Below, one piece after another: positions 6,801 to 13,788 of a stretch of 17,280 bases of DNA. The translations under genes and the position numbers were made by a program. The stretch's first letter is position 1. Each line of letters opens with the position of its first letter. Source of the stretch: Clostridia bacterium (GTDB lineage Bacteria > Bacillota > Clostridia > UBA1381). The notes under the pieces were generated by a model. It was not told the DNA's origin. It searched no databases and was given only the letters and a program-made list of their open reading frames with translations. The stretch is from the NCBI GenBank assembly GCA_900770405.1, contig CAAGKL010000351.1, forward strand, positions 1 through 17,280, written 5' to 3'.

Positions 6801-7044
6801 GCCGGCAATCTGCGCGAACCGCTTTCCCGGCGGCGGGCGGACAATATACACGCTCTACAACCGCGCCTACACCACCTTCCGCGGCGGCGCGCTGCGGCTC
6901 TTGCACGAGCCGGGCACAGTGTATTTCGACGTGTGGAACGATGCACAAATCGATGCCGAAATTGACGGCGGCTATGCGGTGCTTCCGTACGAGCTGCACG
7001 CCCAGCACATCGGCTGCATCGAGGTGCGAAAGGAGAATTTATAA
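3847..7044 (+). CDS. DUF6259-like glycoside hydrolase-type protein
   Basis: A 1065-residue protein with no signal peptide, first gene of the operon. The N-terminal half (about 1-600) is beta-rich and probably forms non-catalytic and beta-supersandwich domains; about 600-960 look like a TIM barrel; the last 100 residues are a beta-sandwich. Within the barrel I see LHLWSWAY, a long loop ending YDEYGGAENF, SLYLHPTLLSARYP, LLYVDEFSL (Asp813-Glu814) and VVLYGEYAAADV (Glu860). Acidic residues at strand ends like Asp813 and Glu860 are what a retaining or inverting glycosidase would use. The overall pattern resembles the DUF6259 family, which is related to glycosidase barrels; the substrate is not established. 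The start at 3847 is supported by GAGGTGA at 3836-3842; the upstream in-frame GTG at 3814 lies at the predicted transcription start. The stop overlaps the next start in TAATG. Confidence 0.65.
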   Translation: MLDLIAGEIRGKTPADCIARFGDRVVLTAIEDGFSRTCGKNSAKHTYITEGCFSFEDYIVLEYTASALRRQEVAAEPIISAQMTDGCVPLALCCDIFIEPSRHRLIVPAPPGECCGLRIEFHPERCNRADFTIFALYTCRADELPTVCSALVTDRAEPFCPIELGGLYNSTYRLAERAIDGGAFFTDEQVTLAGVPFTVRTDGNNLIAPPGAPRENDEIITNFGARAKRGLCRPISRDSIIEIPVNTRAGELFFLLAMTGSRCRRWGFASDGPIIGTYCGDVMMPLIADDVESFCVEIVYADGRRDIDVPYNLATGRHGAAGDFSLCAVPTNFCEIRSVIFHNRIPDTDICVAALTVNPTGVRLLPQMLIPEPTERAIIRPDGAKRIGVAGQILEIRNGALSMDIDISSGMRLVGLENAFTPQMKSGGGHMLKIETADGKMVCDFESDGLRLEENCAVLRCRHGELLLEIRADISEENTVLWELSAKNTGKCELSAAILFPCTEGLAYASRADSRYFFPKYQNLDSDEDVFIYEESAPSFPMQFFDLYSGSQNGGLAVLTRERGLVVRKYALKKDARGMDFYIEYPKMYGKIAPGGVFCASPTAICAHAGDWRTAFALYKNWLDSWYEPFRCQDKKWYRESFWLLAEITDFYETTEFTKLPVWFDREKKEFNFLKILEEQKSITGIYPDILHLWSWAYRVKDGEYSQQWGNFGSTDYDEYGGAENFSRALHEVTEKTGAAVSLYLHPTLLSARYPQAEKYFPCHRVTDENGGFISVEGDSYRMCHANDEWRAYAIEMYRRIYRELKIPLLYVDEFSLRVENRCYNPDHGHDVPSNLLKTDREFISALRSAMPEEVVLYGEYAAADVNARYIDCNITYYILDSIVDMIETAYRAGNGDDRLGRVMTDVYRFAFPKIVQLVLPMALRNLSWQPLKFIFFNGEAIYDSFWDTDESRALDFTVKAYKIKKKYADCFSSDCPETMVDTLSPAICANRFPGGGRTIYTLYNRAYTTFRGGALRLLHEPGTVYFDVWNDAQIDAEIDGGYAVLPYELHAQHIGCIEVRKENL

Positions 7045-8804
7045 TGCTTACAAAGGGCAACGAAAACGCCAAATGGTTCAATTCCGCGCGGCTGGGGCTT
7101 TTTATCCACTGGGGGCTCTACAGCGCGACCGAGGGGTTTTACCACGGCGAGGAAACCAAGGGAATTGTCGAGTGGATACAGTCGCGCGAGCAGATTCCCT
7201 GCGCGGAATATGAAAAATTCGCGAAAGATCTCAGCGCGGACGCGTTTGACGCGGGCACAATCGCCGCGCTGGCAAAATACGCGGGTATGAAATACGCGGT
7301 TCTGACGGCAAAGCATCACGAGGGCTTCGCTATGTTCGACACCGCCTACGACGACTATAGCATCAACGCGCGCTGCGGCGTAAAGCGCGACATCGTGCGC
7401 GAATTTGCCGATGCGATGCGCGACGCGGGCATAAAGCCCTGTCTGTACTACAGCCAGGGCGTCGACTTCCACGAGAAAAATGCCGCGGGCAACACGTGGG
7501 ATTTTAAAACTGACCTCGACGAGCGCGACATTGACGCGTATCTCGACGGAAAATGCGCATTTCAGCTGCGCGAGCTGCTCACAAATTACGGCGACATCGG
7601 CATTATGTGGTTCGATGTGCCGTGGGGCATAACGCCCGTACGCGCAAAGCGGCTGCGCTCGCTCGTGAAATCGCTGCAGCCCGGCTGCCTGATCAACGGC
7701 AGGCTCGGCGGCGCGCCGGAGGACTCCGACTATCTGTGTCTCGGCGACAACGAAGCCCCGAACGGGCGCGCCGATATCTGCGCCGAGGTGTGCGCAACGA
7801 CAAATGATTCCTGGGGCTACAAGCGGCTCGACAAAAATTTCAAGTCACCCCGAACCGTAATCGAGCTTTTGTGCAGCGTCTGCTCGAAGGGCGCAAACCT
7901 GTTGCTCAACGTCGGCCCGCGCCCCGACGGCTCTCTGCCCGACGAGGCGGTGAATATCTTAATAAGGCTCGGGGACTGGATGAAAATTAACGGCGAGGCG
8001 ATTTATGACACCGACGCATCGCCCTTTGCCGCCGATTTTTCCTTCGGGCGCGTCACGCAAAAGGGCGACCGGCTCTATCTTATGTTGTTCGACAAAACCG
8101 ACCGCATAACGCTGCGCGGGCTCGAAAGCGCCGTGCTGCGCGCGGAGGATATGCACGGCGGCGCTGTGCCGTTTTCGGCGGAGGGCGGGCTTTTGACGCT
8201 CGACCTGACCGGCGTTGAATTCTGCGACACCGTGACGGTCATACGCCTCACAACCGACGGCGCGGTGCGGGTCGCACCCGGGCTGTTCCAGCAGGAGGAG
8301 GGCACAATCGCGCTGCCCCCCTGCGCGTGCAAAATCACCCGCGGCGAAAATTCCGCCGCCGAGGAGCAGACCTTCGGCGCGGCGGTCGATATGGTTTTGG
8401 GCGAATACTGGGGCAATCCCTCGCCCGAAATGAAGGTCAACATCAATGGTTGCATCGAGTGCTGGCGAAGTGAGGATAGCTTTATTTCGTGGGAGTTCGA
8501 GGCGGCGGCAGCCGGCGAATATGACGCGGTGCTCTACACCGCGACCGAAAAATACAAGCCGTGGCAAGGCGGGCACAGCGTGAGTCTTTCGCTCGGCGGC
8601 GAAAAAATTTCGGCGGTGCTCGGCGAGGACATAATCCCGCGCGGCGTGAACCGCAGGTATTTTTCCGAAACCGGCAGCATCATCGGCAAAATCCGCATAC
8701 CCGCGCCCGGGAAATACACCGCGGTGCTGCGCGCGAACAAAATCAACCCGCTCGACCCGGCGGGCTTATACGTAACAAATCTGGTGCTTACAAAGCGCCT
8801 TTAG
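7044..8804 (+). CDS. GH29 alpha-L-fucosidase
   Basis: A 586-residue intracellular glycoside hydrolase family 29 enzyme, which removes terminal alpha-L-fucose by a retaining mechanism. Family marks are FIHWG near the N-terminus (His22), LTAKHHEGFAMFDT (His91-His92), GIMWFDVPWG with Asp191 at the nucleophile position, and SKGANLLLNVGPRPDG at the barrel end. About residues 330-390 form the usual beta-sandwich. An extra C-terminal beta-domain of about 180 residues (about 405-586) looks like a carbohydrate-binding jelly roll, with GEYWGNPSPEM at its start and YVTNLVLTKRL at its end. The start codon overlaps the preceding stop by one base, with AAAGGAGA at 7029-7036, so translation is probably coupled. 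No secretion signal is visible, so the substrate must be imported oligosaccharide. Confidence 0.93.
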   Translation: MLTKGNENAKWFNSARLGLFIHWGLYSATEGFYHGEETKGIVEWIQSREQIPCAEYEKFAKDLSADAFDAGTIAALAKYAGMKYAVLTAKHHEGFAMFDTAYDDYSINARCGVKRDIVREFADAMRDAGIKPCLYYSQGVDFHEKNAAGNTWDFKTDLDERDIDAYLDGKCAFQLRELLTNYGDIGIMWFDVPWGITPVRAKRLRSLVKSLQPGCLINGRLGGAPEDSDYLCLGDNEAPNGRADICAEVCATTNDSWGYKRLDKNFKSPRTVIELLCSVCSKGANLLLNVGPRPDGSLPDEAVNILIRLGDWMKINGEAIYDTDASPFAADFSFGRVTQKGDRLYLMLFDKTDRITLRGLESAVLRAEDMHGGAVPFSAEGGLLTLDLTGVEFCDTVTVIRLTTDGAVRVAPGLFQQEEGTIALPPCACKITRGENSAAEEQTFGAAVDMVLGEYWGNPSPEMKVNINGCIECWRSEDSFISWEFEAAAAGEYDAVLYTATEKYKPWQGGHSVSLSLGGEKISAVLGEDIIPRGVNRRYFSETGSIIGKIRIPAPGKYTAVLRANKINPLDPAGLYVTNLVLTKRL

Positions 8805-8816
8805 GAGGATAATTTT

Positions 8817-10343
8817 ATGTCAAACAAGTACGAAAAAACATTCTGCAACCCGATTTCCCTGCCCGACTACGCATATGCCGGGAAGGACTGGGGCTTTTTA
8901 AGCGAATTTCTGCCGGTGACGGGACGCTGGGCGGGGCACGATGCGAAATTTGACGCGCCCGTGCGCTCATACCGCTCCCTCTCCGACCCGGACGTGATGT
9001 TCTACGACGGTAAATGGTATCTCTACGCCAGCGCGGACTGCTGCTATTCGTCCGCCGATATGGTAAACTGGGAGCGGCACGACATTATCCCCCACCGCTT
9101 CTGTGCGGAGGGGCTCACCAAGGAGGGGCGCGAGCTCACGGCGCACGAAAAGCGCCTTTACGAGATAGGCGTTGCGCTCACCGCCGTCCCGTTCCGCGGC
9201 AAAATCTATATGACGCACTCATCGACGAACGCAATCTGGGTGTCCGACACGCCCTACGGGCCGTTCGAGAAGGTCGGCGCATTCGAGCGCCCCGACGGCA
9301 GCGAGCTCTGGGTCGATGACCCGGCGCTGTTCGAGGATAACGGGCGGCTTTATATGTACTTCGGCTGCGGAATCGAGACCGGCATACAGGGCGTTGAGCT
9401 CGACCCGGACGCGCCGAACAAGCTCCTGTGCGACCCGGTACGGATTGTCGAATTCCGCCCGGAGACCGGCTGGGAATGTACCGGCGCGCGGTATCAGGAC
9501 AAGAGCCTGGGCTGGATTGAGGGCTGCGATATGTTCAAGGCGAACGGCAGATATTACCTCACCTACGCCGCCAACGGCACGACCTTCGACACCTACAACC
9601 TCGGCGTTTACTACTCGGACGAGTCGCCGCTCTCGGGCTTCCGCCCGCAGAAAAACGGTCCTTTCTGCGAAAAGCGTATGGGCATCTGCAAGGGCGCGGG
9701 GCACGGCTGCGTGACCGAAGGTCCGAACGGCAGCATTTGGGTATTCTACACCAGCGTTGCCGCATACACGCATATGTTTGAGCGCAGAATCGGTATGGAC
9801 AAGGTGATTATCGATGAAAACGGCGAGCTGACCGTGCAGACGACCGACGCGCCGCAGTGGGCGCCAGGCATCACCGCCGCAAATGACGCAAACAACGCCG
9901 CCGGCATTTTCGCCCTCACGCACCAGAACCCCGCCTGGGCAAGCTCCTGCGCGCCGGGGCGCGCCCCCTTCTATGCCACCGACGAAAGTATGATTACCTG
10001 GTGGCAGCCCGACAACGGCGACACTATCCGCCGGCTTGTCGTTGACCTTAGAAACGATTATTCGGTATGCGCATCGCGCGTTTTATGGAAGGAAAGCGGG
10101 CTCGACGAGGACAAGGGCATACTACCCGGCGCGATAAAGTACAAGGTCGAGGTCGCAAGCGCAATCGACAGCGAGGATTGGGTCACGGTTCTGGATATGT
10201 CGGAAAATGACACCGATTACTTAAACGACTACCGCACCTTCCCGCCTGCATCGGGCAGCGTGGCGCGGCTGACGATTCTTGACACACCGAAAGGGCTCGA
10301 TATCGGCGTTATAAGCTTCACGGTGTTCGGCACGAGAAACTAA
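8817..10343 (+). CDS. GH43-type glycosidase with C-terminal F5/8C-like domain
   Basis: A 508-residue protein with no signal peptide. Residues about 40-340 carry a five-bladed beta-propeller pattern of clan GH-F: SDPDVMFYDGKWYLY gives the catalytic base Asp57, VDDPALFEDNGRLYMY gives the pKa-modulating Asp168, and WIEGCDMFKANGRYYLTY gives the general acid Glu235. Repeated DG/NGRxY strands fit the blades. Family 43 enzymes usually cleave alpha-L-arabinofuranosyl, beta-xylosyl or beta-galactosyl residues; the sequence does not say which. Residues about 350-508 (ITWWQPDNGDTIRR at the start, ISFTVFG at the end) resemble a discoidin/F5-8 type C carbohydrate-binding module. A perfect AGGAGG (8803-8808) overlaps the preceding stop and lies 8 bases before the ATG. 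It is the third gene of the operon. Confidence 0.87.
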   Translation: MSNKYEKTFCNPISLPDYAYAGKDWGFLSEFLPVTGRWAGHDAKFDAPVRSYRSLSDPDVMFYDGKWYLYASADCCYSSADMVNWERHDIIPHRFCAEGLTKEGRELTAHEKRLYEIGVALTAVPFRGKIYMTHSSTNAIWVSDTPYGPFEKVGAFERPDGSELWVDDPALFEDNGRLYMYFGCGIETGIQGVELDPDAPNKLLCDPVRIVEFRPETGWECTGARYQDKSLGWIEGCDMFKANGRYYLTYAANGTTFDTYNLGVYYSDESPLSGFRPQKNGPFCEKRMGICKGAGHGCVTEGPNGSIWVFYTSVAAYTHMFERRIGMDKVIIDENGELTVQTTDAPQWAPGITAANDANNAAGIFALTHQNPAWASSCAPGRAPFYATDESMITWWQPDNGDTIRRLVVDLRNDYSVCASRVLWKESGLDEDKGILPGAIKYKVEVASAIDSEDWVTVLDMSENDTDYLNDYRTFPPASGSVARLTILDTPKGLDIGVISFTVFGTRN

Positions 10344-10363
10344 AACGAAAGGAAAATTTTAAA

Positions 10364-11551
10364 ATGAGCTTTATTCTGGCAAAGGAATATCCGCAGCTTG
10401 CGCCCGACATTGAGCGGGCGCTCGGCGAGGCGGTGAAGATTGTAAAGCGGAATACCGCGAAGTACGGGACGGGGGATTTATACCCCGCAGAGCCCGAGGA
10501 CGACTGCTATATCCCCGTACCGCGCTGCGATCTGCGTCTGCATTTCTGGCTCAACGGCTTCTGGCCCGGGCAGCTCTGGCTGGCATATGAGGCGTCGGGC
10601 GACGAGGAGCTTTTGAAGATTGCACAGAAGTACACCGAGGATTTTTACGACCGTGTGTACAAAAACGACAATGTCGACTGGCACCACGACATCGGCTTTT
10701 TATACACGCCGTCCTGTGTTGCCGACTACAAGCTGACCGGCAGTGAGCGTGCGCACACCGCCGCAAAAATGGCGGCATATTCGCTCTCGCGCAGATTCCG
10801 CTACAAGGGCGAATTTATCCAGTGTATGCTCTCGGAAATCGACGAGGACAAGAAATTCTACAAGTTCATTGTCGACACGATGCTGAACCTGCCGCTGCTT
10901 TTCTGGGCGACGGAGGACACCGGCGATATGATTTACCGCGAGCGGGCGCAGATGCACCTTAACACCACGCTCAAATACGCGATGCGCCCCGACGGCACTA
11001 CCTTCCACCACGTGCTGATGGACAATCACTCCGGCGAGATGATACGCGGGCTCACCTGGCAGGGCGCAAGCGATGATTCCTGCTGGTCGCGCGGGCAGGC
11101 GTGGGTGATATGCGGGCTCGCGCTGGCGTATTCCTATATGAAGGACGAGCGGCTCATCGGCTATTTTGAAAAGGCGACGGACTACTTTGTCGACCACCTG
11201 CCGGCGGACAATATCCCCTACTGGGACTTCATCTACTCCGACGGCTCGGGCGAGCCGCGCGACAGCTCGGCTGCGGCGGTTGCCGTGTGCGGCATACTCG
11301 AAATGGCGCGCCATATCCCGGCGGACGAGCACAATATGCGCCGCTACATCGACAAGGCGGCGGATATGCTCCGCACGATGATAAGCCCGGAATATGCTGT
11401 TTTCGCAAGCGAGGGCAAGGAGGGGCTCTTAAAGCACGGCACGACCGCAAAGCCCCAGGGAATCAGCGCCGACTCGGCGACGCAGTTCGGGGATTATTTC
11501 TACCTGGAGTGCCTTGTGCGCGCAACGAGAGACTGGAAAAAATACTGGTAA
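10364..11551 (+). CDS. GH88 unsaturated glucuronyl hydrolase
   Basis: A 395-residue all-alpha (alpha/alpha)6-barrel enzyme that hydrates and releases the 4,5-unsaturated uronic acid left at non-reducing ends by polysaccharide lyases. Family 88 signatures are NGFWPGQLWLAYE, WHHDIGFLY with Asp109, VDTMLNLPLLFWA with Asp171, SDDSCWSRGQAWVICG, IPYWDF and TQFGDYFYLECL. Asp109 and Asp171 are 62 residues apart, close to the spacing of the catalytic Asp88/Asp149 pair of the Bacillus GL1 enzyme (61). No signal peptide, so it acts in the cytoplasm. It is the last operon gene, 20 bases after the GH43 gene, with GAAAGGA as ribosome binding site. Its presence is the strongest evidence that the locus deals with a uronic-acid polysaccharide, and it matches the lyase encoded convergently. 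Confidence 0.93.
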   Translation: MSFILAKEYPQLAPDIERALGEAVKIVKRNTAKYGTGDLYPAEPEDDCYIPVPRCDLRLHFWLNGFWPGQLWLAYEASGDEELLKIAQKYTEDFYDRVYKNDNVDWHHDIGFLYTPSCVADYKLTGSERAHTAAKMAAYSLSRRFRYKGEFIQCMLSEIDEDKKFYKFIVDTMLNLPLLFWATEDTGDMIYRERAQMHLNTTLKYAMRPDGTTFHHVLMDNHSGEMIRGLTWQGASDDSCWSRGQAWVICGLALAYSYMKDERLIGYFEKATDYFVDHLPADNIPYWDFIYSDGSGEPRDSSAAAVAVCGILEMARHIPADEHNMRRYIDKAADMLRTMISPEYAVFASEGKEGLLKHGTTAKPQGISADSATQFGDYFYLECLVRATRDWKKYW

Positions 11552-11583
11552 AAAAATAAGGGGCAAGCCCCTTATTTTTTTAC
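11548..11583. terminator. Bidirectional Rho-independent terminator containing both facing stop codons
   Basis: A perfect 17-bp inverted repeat (11548-11564 against 11567-11583) centred on AA. The core is AAGGGG/CCCCTT, flanked by seven A and seven T residues, so it terminates in both directions. The GH88 stop (TAA, 11549-11551) and the AraC-type regulator stop (11580-11582 on the minus strand) are both inside the palindrome. The architecture is the same as at 131-165. Confidence 0.94.
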
Positions 11584-13766
11584 ATCTCTCTATATGTGCC
11601 CGGCGTCATCTTCATCACACGCTTGAAATTCTTGATAAAGGTCGGGCTGTCGATATAGCCGACCTGCTGTGCGATGTCGCTTATGCTCAGGCTCGTATTC
11701 TTGAGCAGCTCCTTTGCCGCGTCAATCCTTTTCTCCGTCAGGTAGCTGCTGAAATTGCAGCCGATTTGCTCCTTGAAAATCTTGCTCACGTACGGCACTG
11801 TAATCCTGTAGGTGTCGGAGAGCATCTTCAGCGACAAATCCGGGTCGCGGAAATTCACATCGACATAGTTGACCATTTTGAGCCCGAGCGCCTTGATATT
11901 GCGCTTGTCGGTGGGCTCGGCGTTGAGCGACAGCTGGCGGAAGATATTCTTTATCGCGTCCTTCATCTCGCCGACATTCTGCGAATAGAAAATCGTGTCA
12001 ATCTCCGCCGGCTCGAGCACGCGGTTACTGCTGATTTTCTCCGCGCATTTATAGAACGTGCCGAGCATATTGAGCGCGAGCACGCGTATATACGCAAAAT
12101 CGGTGTCCTTGTGCGCGAGGAAAATATCGTCGATAAACGCGTCGGTATCCTCGACCTTGCCGGACAGAACCCTGCCGATAAGCTCGTTTTCCTGCTCCTG
12201 CAAATAATAATACTTCTTATTTCTGTTCTTTATATCCGCGAGGAACGCCTCGAAATTCCTGCCGTTCAAAAGGTGCTTTGCCGAATTTCTGAGCTCCTTT
12301 ATGCTGCGGCACACGCTGCCGAATTCGACCTCGACCTCAACGTCGAGAATCGAGTCGACAAACTCCGCCAGCACATCGAACACCCCGACTAGCTCGTCGC
12401 GCTTTTTCTCGTCGATATTGCCCGTGAACAAAAACATCACGCGGTTAAAGCTGTAGTCGATAAAGTACCAGCTTGTCTCCTGCGCCAAATCCTTCAAAAT
12501 ATTCTGCGTGGCGTATTTCAAAAGCTCGGGCTGCTCGTCGTAGGGCGCCTTGAAGATGACGGACGAGAGCAGAAAGCCCGCGCCGTCGAGCTTTACGCCG
12601 ACCTGCGACAGCGACTCGCGCATCAGGTCGACATACTCCTCGTCGCCGCACAGAAGATTTATCAGCAGCTGATTTTTCTGCATATCATTCTTCACCGACA
12701 AAAGCACGTCCACGCGGTTTTGCGCATAGCTCACCTCGCGCAGCTCGTCGACAATCGAGTCCCAGTCGAACGCCTGCTCCGCCGGCTGCTTATTCTTGAG
12801 AAATTCATAAATCATTCTGCTTTTTGCCGACAGCTTTTTCGTCGCGTAGAATATGTAAAATCCGCCGAGCACCAAAATCAGCAGCGCGTACAAAATCGAG
12901 AAAAGCGAGAATTTATTCACCTTTTGCAGCGCCGCGTTGCCGTTGTCGATGAGCACATATTTGAGCTCGCCGATTTCCGACACCGTCTTGCACACATCTG
13001 CCCTGCCGACCCTTGAATACCCCTCGGCGAGCGAGTAATACCGCTCATAGCTCTCGTCCGCGCCGCTCGTGCAGTAGACAATCTGATTATCCTTATTGAA
13101 AATCACGAGCCGTATTTTATCGGTGCGGTACTGCTTTTCGAGGTTTTGCTGGACGAAGATTTTTTTATTGAGCAGAAAGGAAATCGTGCCCTTGTTTTCG
13201 CCTCCTATCGGGTAGGACTGGCGGTATTCGACAACGCCGCCGTCCGCGAGGTCGTCAATTGCGCCGACCTCGGTATAAAAGCTGTCAAAGTACTTGTGCG
13301 AAAGCTGCTGCTTCCAGCTTTCAAAATCGCCGTCCTTCACGTATATGTTGAAAAAATCCCTGCTCCGGTAGCAATCGCCGCCGAAGAACACAATATCCGC
13401 GCGGCGCACATACACATATGCGCCCGCACAAAATTCGTACACGCCGATTTCCCGCGCGAGGTCATCGGCAAGAACGGAAATTCTGTAAAGCTCCTGCGGG
13501 TCGGTCGGGTCATAGCTTTTGAGCTCCAACAATGCGCTGTTTTTTGCCACCTTCATCGCCGTGCGTCTCAAAAACAGCAGATTTCTGTCGACCAGTTCCT
13601 GCGTCTGCTGAAGCTGCATAAGGCTGCTCTCTATCTCCTGTTTTTTCGATTCGCGCGAATAATACGACATCATAAAAATGCCGGCAACAAAGGGTATCAT
13701 CAGAATAATCAACAGCGCCGAAAAATAGTTTGCGACTATTTTATTGTTGAAGTTTAAGCGTTTCAT
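11580..13766 (-). CDS. Membrane-bound AraC-family sensor-regulator
   Basis: A 728-residue one-component transcription regulator. A first transmembrane segment (about 13-36, YFSALLIILMIPFVAGIFMM) and a second (about 284-310, ending YIFYATKKL) bracket an extracytoplasmic sensing region of about 245 residues with a coiled start (SSLMQLQQTQELVDRNLLFL), probably Cache-like. A cytoplasmic linker of about 310 residues leads to the C-terminal AraC/XylS DNA-binding domain (about 630-728). There the two helix-turn-helix units are visible, SLKMLSDTYRITVPYVSKIF and SISDIAQQVGYIDSPTFIKN, with the closing FKRVMKMTPGTYRE signature. Such proteins in Firmicutes sense sugars outside the cell and activate neighbouring glycan genes. 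It starts 22 bases after the lyase stop, with CGAGGAT as ribosome binding site, so the two are co-transcribed. Likely targets are the divergent promoters near 3600-3810 and its own operon, which is inference. Confidence 0.92.
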   Translation of the reverse strand: MKRLNFNNKIVANYFSALLIILMIPFVAGIFMMSYYSRESKKQEIESSLMQLQQTQELVDRNLLFLRRTAMKVAKNSALLELKSYDPTDPQELYRISVLADDLAREIGVYEFCAGAYVYVRRADIVFFGGDCYRSRDFFNIYVKDGDFESWKQQLSHKYFDSFYTEVGAIDDLADGGVVEYRQSYPIGGENKGTISFLLNKKIFVQQNLEKQYRTDKIRLVIFNKDNQIVYCTSGADESYERYYSLAEGYSRVGRADVCKTVSEIGELKYVLIDNGNAALQKVNKFSLFSILYALLILVLGGFYIFYATKKLSAKSRMIYEFLKNKQPAEQAFDWDSIVDELREVSYAQNRVDVLLSVKNDMQKNQLLINLLCGDEEYVDLMRESLSQVGVKLDGAGFLLSSVIFKAPYDEQPELLKYATQNILKDLAQETSWYFIDYSFNRVMFLFTGNIDEKKRDELVGVFDVLAEFVDSILDVEVEVEFGSVCRSIKELRNSAKHLLNGRNFEAFLADIKNRNKKYYYLQEQENELIGRVLSGKVEDTDAFIDDIFLAHKDTDFAYIRVLALNMLGTFYKCAEKISSNRVLEPAEIDTIFYSQNVGEMKDAIKNIFRQLSLNAEPTDKRNIKALGLKMVNYVDVNFRDPDLSLKMLSDTYRITVPYVSKIFKEQIGCNFSSYLTEKRIDAAKELLKNTSLSISDIAQQVGYIDSPTFIKNFKRVMKMTPGTYREM

Positions 13767-13788
13767 ACATATCCTCGTTTCATTTTTC

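Noticed and set aside
11514..12392. Plus-strand 292-residue open frame over the AraC regulator
   Set aside because: Starts inside the GH88 end, runs through the terminator palindrome and lies antisense to the AraC DNA-binding domain.
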